From the IMG/VR virus record IMGVR_UViG_3300042448_003117, positions 1 to 44,360 of that record: DNA of 44,360 bases; one strand, given 5' to 3'. The position numbers were made by a program, and so were the translations under genes. Source of the stretch: a virus. Shown in pieces: positions 40,793 to 44,360 of the stretch; the stretch's first letter is position 1, and every line of letters starts with the position of its first letter. The notes beneath the pieces were generated by a model. That model saw only the letters and a list, made by a program, of their open reading frames with translations, did no database searches and was not told the origin of the DNA.

Positions 40793-41981
40793 TAGTGTCC
40801 GCTCCGCCCTTCAAAATACCCCATTCACGAAGGTATTTTTCTCCAATCAGTCGCTCTCCTGCTGTCATCCCCTTCAGATTGCAGCCGTTTGGTACGGTGA
40901 TCATCAAGCTGAGGGTCTTCGCGCGGCGCGATCTTCCATGAGGTACAAATTTAACCACGAGGCGCGCGCGCGTGATGGTCCAGTCAGCACGTCGCAAAGC
41001 TACCGGTCCGATATGCCGATCTGCCATTTCCCAGATCGTTTCACCATCATTCTCGCTGCATTCCAACGTGACCCGCTGGCTTGGCCGATCCAATGCTTGA
41101 AATCGGAGTTCCCTTATATTTACTGAATCTATTCTTTGCTCGATAGGTGCACTTGCGTCGGTCGCAAAGACAAAGGGCTCGACCAATACACTGAGGTCAT
41201 ACTCGCGCGCAGCGATCTTTTCACCCCGGAAAGGAATGCCCAATAGATGATGCCCCATGAGGCCAGCCAAAGACTCGCGGATATTCTTATCGCTCGCGAT
41301 GACTTCAAGCACGCCGTCTGATGGCTCGTAGGTGATGCAGGCCTCATAGACCGGCTTTACGATGCGGCGATGCAGCTTTCCGTTCCCATCGAACCCCAGA
41401 GCATCATCGGGACTACCTTCGCGATAAATCGCAACCTGGACCAGCTGATGGGTGGCGCCATCGAAAGTTACGCGGTGGCGATCGAAAACATCCACATGGA
41501 CCTTATCCGTGCCAAACTTGGCCCTGATCGCGGCGGTGAAAGCATCGATTGAGAGCTGATCTTTACGAATAAGCTTTTGTCTTTCGACGACATAGCCTGA
41601 CCACATTCTGCCACGTCGCCTCTCGTCATTGTATCTGACCTCCTCGGCCAGCTGAAACGCACGGGGCTCATGCATGAGCATCCAGAGGGCGCGGTTATGC
41701 CCCCCTGCCACCAAGTCAAACTGACGGCGATTCTGAACGACATCCAGCAGGGCGTTCTGCCCAGGCTCGTCAGCGAGAGCGATGATCCGCCCAACTTCTA
41801 GGATCAATGCCTCGCGGTCCGCTTCTGCCAATGAATCAAGCGCAGCAATCAGGGCCGAGGCGACATCACTTTCGGACTCTGTCCAAACAACCGAGGGGGG
41901 AAGGTTGAAGGATTTGGTTTCAAAATAGGCCTGAAGGCTTGGCACAGGGGTTTTGCGAAAAAACGACGTAATTGTTGCCAT
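40773..41981 (-). CDS. Hypothetical protein, accessory pair gene 1
   Basis: A 402-aa soluble protein I cannot assign. The N-terminal half is helical with 'ADREALILEVGRIIALADEPGQNALLDVV' and 'RALWMLMHEPRAFQLAEEVRYNDERRRGRMWSGY'. The C-terminal half is beta-rich with 'LVQVAIYREGSPDDALGFD' and 'ACITYEPSDGVLEVIASD', ending in a compact motif 'NGCNLKGMTAGERLIGEKYLREWGIL'. The wording of these segments looks conserved, i.e. like a real family rather than random coding. It is the first of two genes between the integration module and the early operon, the typical niche of prophage defence loci. No nuclease, NADase or kinase motif is evident. Confidence 0.7.
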   Translation of the reverse strand: MATITSFFRKTPVPSLQAYFETKSFNLPPSVVWTESESDVASALIAALDSLAEADREALILEVGRIIALADEPGQNALLDVVQNRRQFDLVAGGHNRALWMLMHEPRAFQLAEEVRYNDERRRGRMWSGYVVERQKLIRKDQLSIDAFTAAIRAKFGTDKVHVDVFDRHRVTFDGATHQLVQVAIYREGSPDDALGFDGNGKLHRRIVKPVYEACITYEPSDGVLEVIASDKNIRESLAGLMGHHLLGIPFRGEKIAAREYDLSVLVEPFVFATDASAPIEQRIDSVNIRELRFQALDRPSQRVTLECSENDGETIWEMADRHIGPVALRRADWTITRARLVVKFVPHGRSRRAKTLSLMITVPNGCNLKGMTAGERLIGEKYLREWGILKGGADTSGADRT

Positions 41982-42295
41982 ACAAAGCCCTTTCTCGATC
42001 GGGGGGGAGGGACAATCGCAATATAGAACAGACCAAGAACACGGAAAAGAGGAAAAACCGGTATTTCTACCAGCCGTTGTGCTGGAGCATTCGATGCATT
42101 GAGCTTAATGGGACCCGAATCGACGTCTCAAAATTGAACCAACCAAACCACTCAAAGACAGAGAAACGTCGGTTTGCAGGATTTCGCAGCCCTTCGCAGC
42201 AGTTGCTAATTTTTCTCAAGCTGTTGTTTTTACTTGTTTTTACTCGACGCCTACCGCATCTCTCGGCCAACCGCCCCCAATCGCGAACGGTCTCA
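41982..42295. other. Divergent intergenic region between accessory pair and integration module
   Basis: 314 bp without a credible gene. It is A/T-richer than the surroundings and must carry promoters for the minus-strand accessory pair and the plus-strand recombinase genes. Visible items: a -10-like TATATT toward the accessory pair (around 42022), the direct repeat TTCGCAGC at 42183-42190 and 42193-42200, and the tandem TTGTTTTTAC at 42224-42243. An attachment or recombination site could also reside here. Confidence 0.5.
42224..42243 (+). repeat. Tandem 10-bp repeat TTGTTTTTAC
   Basis: Two exact adjacent copies, TTGTTTTTAC at 42224-42233 and 42234-42243, 52 nt before the first gene of the integration module. 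The phasing of about one helical turn suits a dimeric regulator or the recombinase itself; the A/T content also suits a promoter. Confidence 0.6.
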
Positions 42296-42520
42296 ATGCG
42301 CAACGCTCTCTCCGGCCCCAATCCCCTACCTGCCGAGTGCCTCTCCGGACCGGAGCGCCTGGATGAAGTTGCGCACATCCTAGCCGCCGGCCTGAGGCGA
42401 ATTCAGGCTCAGGACGCAAGTTCTTTATCTGCCGAAAACAGAGAAAGTTCATTCGACATTCTCGCCTTCAAACGCCGTGTTGGTCGTCGCAAACCAACCA
42501 TTCGCGTCGGAGAAAGTTGA
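42296..42520 (+). CDS. 74-aa protein of the recombinase operon
   Basis: Starts at ATG 42296 and stops at TGA overlapping the next ATG. 'ERLDEVAHILAAGLRRIQAQDASSLSAENRESSFDIL' is a pattern I recall from short proteins encoded directly before DUF2924 genes in alphaproteobacteria. Function unknown; it may be a recombinase accessory or directionality factor, which is a hypothesis from the conserved neighbourhood. The open frame extends upstream to 41972 but without support. Confidence 0.7.
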   Translation: MRNALSGPNPLPAECLSGPERLDEVAHILAAGLRRIQAQDASSLSAENRESSFDILAFKRRVGRRKPTIRVGES

Positions 42521-43026
42521 TGTCAGCACTGAAGAAAAAACCTGAAGCAGAACCAGTTCGAATGAACGCCGGCCCCAGTGATGCCAGCGTCGTCGCGCAG
42601 CTGACAGCGCTGCGGAGAATGAGCGTGGTCGAACTCAAGCAAAGATGGGAAACGCTCTTTGGCACGCCTGCGCCGAACAATAGCCGAAGCTACCTGGAAG
42701 TGCGCCTCGGCAATCGCATCCAGGAACTCATGCTGGGCGGGCTTTCGCGCGACACGCGCCGCGTGCTCGATCTGCTGGTCAAGGAGCTTGAAGGCAAGAA
42801 TACCCGAAAGGCGATCATGACCGACCCGCGCAAGCCCATCCCCGGCACGCGCCTGCTGCGCGAATGGGAGGGCGCCGAGCATAGTGTGACAGTGCTGCGC
42901 GACGGCTTCGATTGGCAGGGCAGGAGATTCAAATCGCTCTCGGCCGTCGCGCGCGCCATCACCGGCACGCAATGGAACGGCTATCGCTTTTTCGGCCTGC
43001 GTGAGGCCGGGCGGGATCCACGATGA
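42520..43026 (+). CDS. DUF2924 protein, recombinase partner
   Basis: A 168-aa protein from ATG 42520 (the TTG at 42517 is unnecessary). 'LTALRRMSVVELKQRWETLFGTPAPNNSRSYLEVRLGNRIQEL' and the C-terminal 'PGTRLLREWEGAEHSVTVLRDGFDWQGRRFKSLSAVARAITGTQWNGYRFFGL' are the DUF2924 signature; the second part resembles a DNA-binding RAMA-type domain. The gene overlaps the recombinase start by 4 nt (ATGA), as is usual for this pair. It may assist site selection. Confidence 0.9.
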   Translation: MSALKKKPEAEPVRMNAGPSDASVVAQLTALRRMSVVELKQRWETLFGTPAPNNSRSYLEVRLGNRIQELMLGGLSRDTRRVLDLLVKELEGKNTRKAIMTDPRKPIPGTRLLREWEGAEHSVTVLRDGFDWQGRRFKSLSAVARAITGTQWNGYRFFGLREAGRDPR

Positions 43027-44360
43027 ACCGCGCACCAGGATCCACATTGCAGATACCGCGGCGCCTGCGCTGTGCCATCTACACGCGTAAGTCGAGCGAA
43101 GAAGGGCTCGACATGGAATTCAACTCCCTCGATGCGCAGCGCGAAGCCTGCGAGGCCTATATCGCGAGCCAACGCTCAGAAGGCTGGGCCGCCATTCGCG
43201 AGCCCTATGATGATGGCGGTGTTTCTGGCGGTACGCTGGAACGCCCCGCGTTGCAGCGCCTGCTGGCCGATGTCGAAGCCGGGCTGATTGATGTGATCGT
43301 GGTCTATAAGATTGACCGGCTGTCACGCTCGCTGATGGATTTCGCCAGGCTGGTCGAGATTTTCGATCGCAACCAGGTCACCTTCGTTTCCGTCACGCAA
43401 TCCTTCAATACCACCACCAGCATGGGGCGGCTCACGCTCAACATCCTGCTGTCCTTCGCGCAATTTGAGCGTGAGGTGATTGGCGAGCGCATTCGCGACA
43501 AATTCGCGGCCTCTCGCAAGCGGGGCATGTGGATGGGCGGCTATGTGCCGCTGGGCTATGACGTGCGCGACCGCAAGCTTCTGGTGAATGAGGCCGAAGC
43601 CGCGACGGTGCGGATGATTTTCAAGCGCTTCGTGGCCATCGGGTCCGCCACCAAACTCGCCAAGGCGCTGGTGTCGGAAAGCGTACGCACCAAGTCCGGC
43701 AGGCCGGTCGACAAGGGCTATATCTATCGGCTGCTGAATAGCCGGGTCTATCTGGGCGAGGCCACGCATAAGGACGCTTCCTACCCCGGCGAGCATGCGC
43801 CGATCATTGACCGCAGCCTGTGGGACAAGGTGCACAGCATTCTCCAAACTAGCCCGCGGCTGCGTGCCGCCAATGCCAGGGCGCGCACGCCGGCCTTGCT
43901 GAAGGGGCTGATCTTTACGGAGACCGGCTGCGCCATGACGCCTGCTTTCACCAAGAAGGGCACTCGGCTGTATCGCTACTATGTTTCGATGGATGTGATC
44001 CGCAACCGGGCGCTGGACGAAAACCCTGGCCCTCTGCGGCTGCCGGCACCCATGGTGGAGGACGCGGTGATTGGCGAAATCCACCGCATGATCCGCGCCC
44101 CCGAAATCACCGCCCGCACCATTGCCGCGCTGCGCCACGAAGGCGCGGCAGTGGAGGAGGCCGCCGTGGTCGCAGCCCTTGCCGGGTTTGAGCGGCTTTG
44201 GGGCGCGCTGTACCCGGCCGAGCAGGCGCGCATCGTCCAATTGCTGGTCGAGCGCATCACTGTCAGCACCAATGGCATCGCGGTTGATCTGCGCAAGGAA
44301 GGGCTCGGCCTGGTCCTGCGGGACATGCTGCTGCCCGCGAAAGAGGACGCCTTTGCATGA
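43023..44360 (+). CDS. Serine recombinase / integrase
   Basis: A complete 445-aa protein. The resolvase catalytic domain begins 'RCAIYTRKSSEEGLDMEFNSLDAQ' with nucleophile Ser24. Further conserved parts are 'DDGGVSGGTLERPALQRLL', 'DVIVVYKIDRLSRSLMDF', and 'LTLNILLSFAQFEREVIGERIRDKF' (long E helix). A recombinase domain follows ('GYVPLGYDVRDRKLLVNEAEA'), with a helical C-terminus. It catalyses site-specific integration and excision through a phosphoserine intermediate. It is somewhat shorter than many large serine integrases. It is on the plus strand, at the outer edge, and is the only integrase in the window. Confidence 0.92.
   Translation: MNRAPGSTLQIPRRLRCAIYTRKSSEEGLDMEFNSLDAQREACEAYIASQRSEGWAAIREPYDDGGVSGGTLERPALQRLLADVEAGLIDVIVVYKIDRLSRSLMDFARLVEIFDRNQVTFVSVTQSFNTTTSMGRLTLNILLSFAQFEREVIGERIRDKFAASRKRGMWMGGYVPLGYDVRDRKLLVNEAEAATVRMIFKRFVAIGSATKLAKALVSESVRTKSGRPVDKGYIYRLLNSRVYLGEATHKDASYPGEHAPIIDRSLWDKVHSILQTSPRLRAANARARTPALLKGLIFTETGCAMTPAFTKKGTRLYRYYVSMDVIRNRALDENPGPLRLPAPMVEDAVIGEIHRMIRAPEITARTIAALRHEGAAVEEAAVVAALAGFERLWGALYPAEQARIVQLLVERITVSTNGIAVDLRKEGLGLVLRDMLLPAKEDAFA

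Noticed and set aside
40773-41981. The accessory pair as the phage CI/Cro-type immunity switch
   Set aside because: Neither protein has an N-terminal Xre-type HTH or a LexA-like peptidase domain; only a winged-helix-like tail is seen in the smaller one, so the repressor role is not supported, though not excluded.
42067-42378. A 103-aa minus-strand frame in the divergent region
   Set aside because: Overlaps the 74-aa gene antisense, with no motif and no ribosome site.

Overview
The window is one nearly complete, apparently intact temperate siphophage (lambda-like virion module) in a high-GC alphaproteobacterium. The host is most likely an Acetobacteraceae/Roseomonas-type bacterium. That is an inference from the GC-rich codon use, from the alphaproteobacterial phage families present (DUF2924 next to a serine recombinase, DUF3489, DUF6441-type, GTA-type 3TM holin), and from a Bug-family solute receptor of the kind that is hugely expanded in such hosts. 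No rRNA, tRNA or CRISPR array was seen. Family names below are recognised by eye; no database search was run.

Layout. Almost all phage genes lie on the minus strand and read from right to left. Positions 44360-42296 (plus strand) hold the integration module: a 74-aa protein, a DUF2924 protein and a serine recombinase, all with overlapping stop/start codons. Positions 41981-39857 (minus) hold a self-contained two-gene accessory unit of unknown function, closed by a rho-independent terminator. Positions 39702-29044 are the early region: small HTH protein, PD-(D/E)XK nuclease, two microproteins, Sak4-like AAA ATPase, DUF669 protein, Cas4/RecB-like nuclease, sigma-region-4 protein, superfamily II helicase carrying a LAGLIDADG intein in its Walker A motif, primase-polymerase/helicase, and small replication-associated genes. 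An A/T-rich, inverted-repeat-rich gap beside the primase gene is an origin candidate. Positions 28042-29016 (plus) carry a Bug-family receptor. Positions 27481-22646 contain two ParB-methyltransferase fusions and a set of small genes separated by a three-copy intergenic repeat. A cluster of six GGTGCAAACC-type sites sits upstream of the methyltransferases.

Positions 22604-187 form the late region in lambda order: terminase small and large subunits, gpW-like connector, portal, protease/major-capsid fusion, decoration protein, endolysin, holin, connector proteins, tail terminator-like protein, tail tube, tail chaperone G and its -1 frameshift extension T, tape measure, distal tail and tip proteins, central tip protein and a beta-helix tailspike. 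The G/T junction has a complete frameshift signal: a GGGAAAC slippery site, a 6-nt spacer and an 8-bp stem-loop.

Three accessory insertions break otherwise standard gene order: (i) a RES-domain protein plus an orphan 209-aa protein between tail tube and tail chaperone (8743-10509); (ii) a plus-strand cassette of two membrane-type micropeptides and a 337-aa protein with a ribbon-helix-helix-like N-terminus between the capsid fusion and the portal (16518-17966); (iii) the two-gene unit next to the integration module. These are the best candidates for undescribed prophage-encoded defence, exclusion or lysogenic-conversion functions. No CI-like repressor is recognisable, so control of lysogeny is unexplained.
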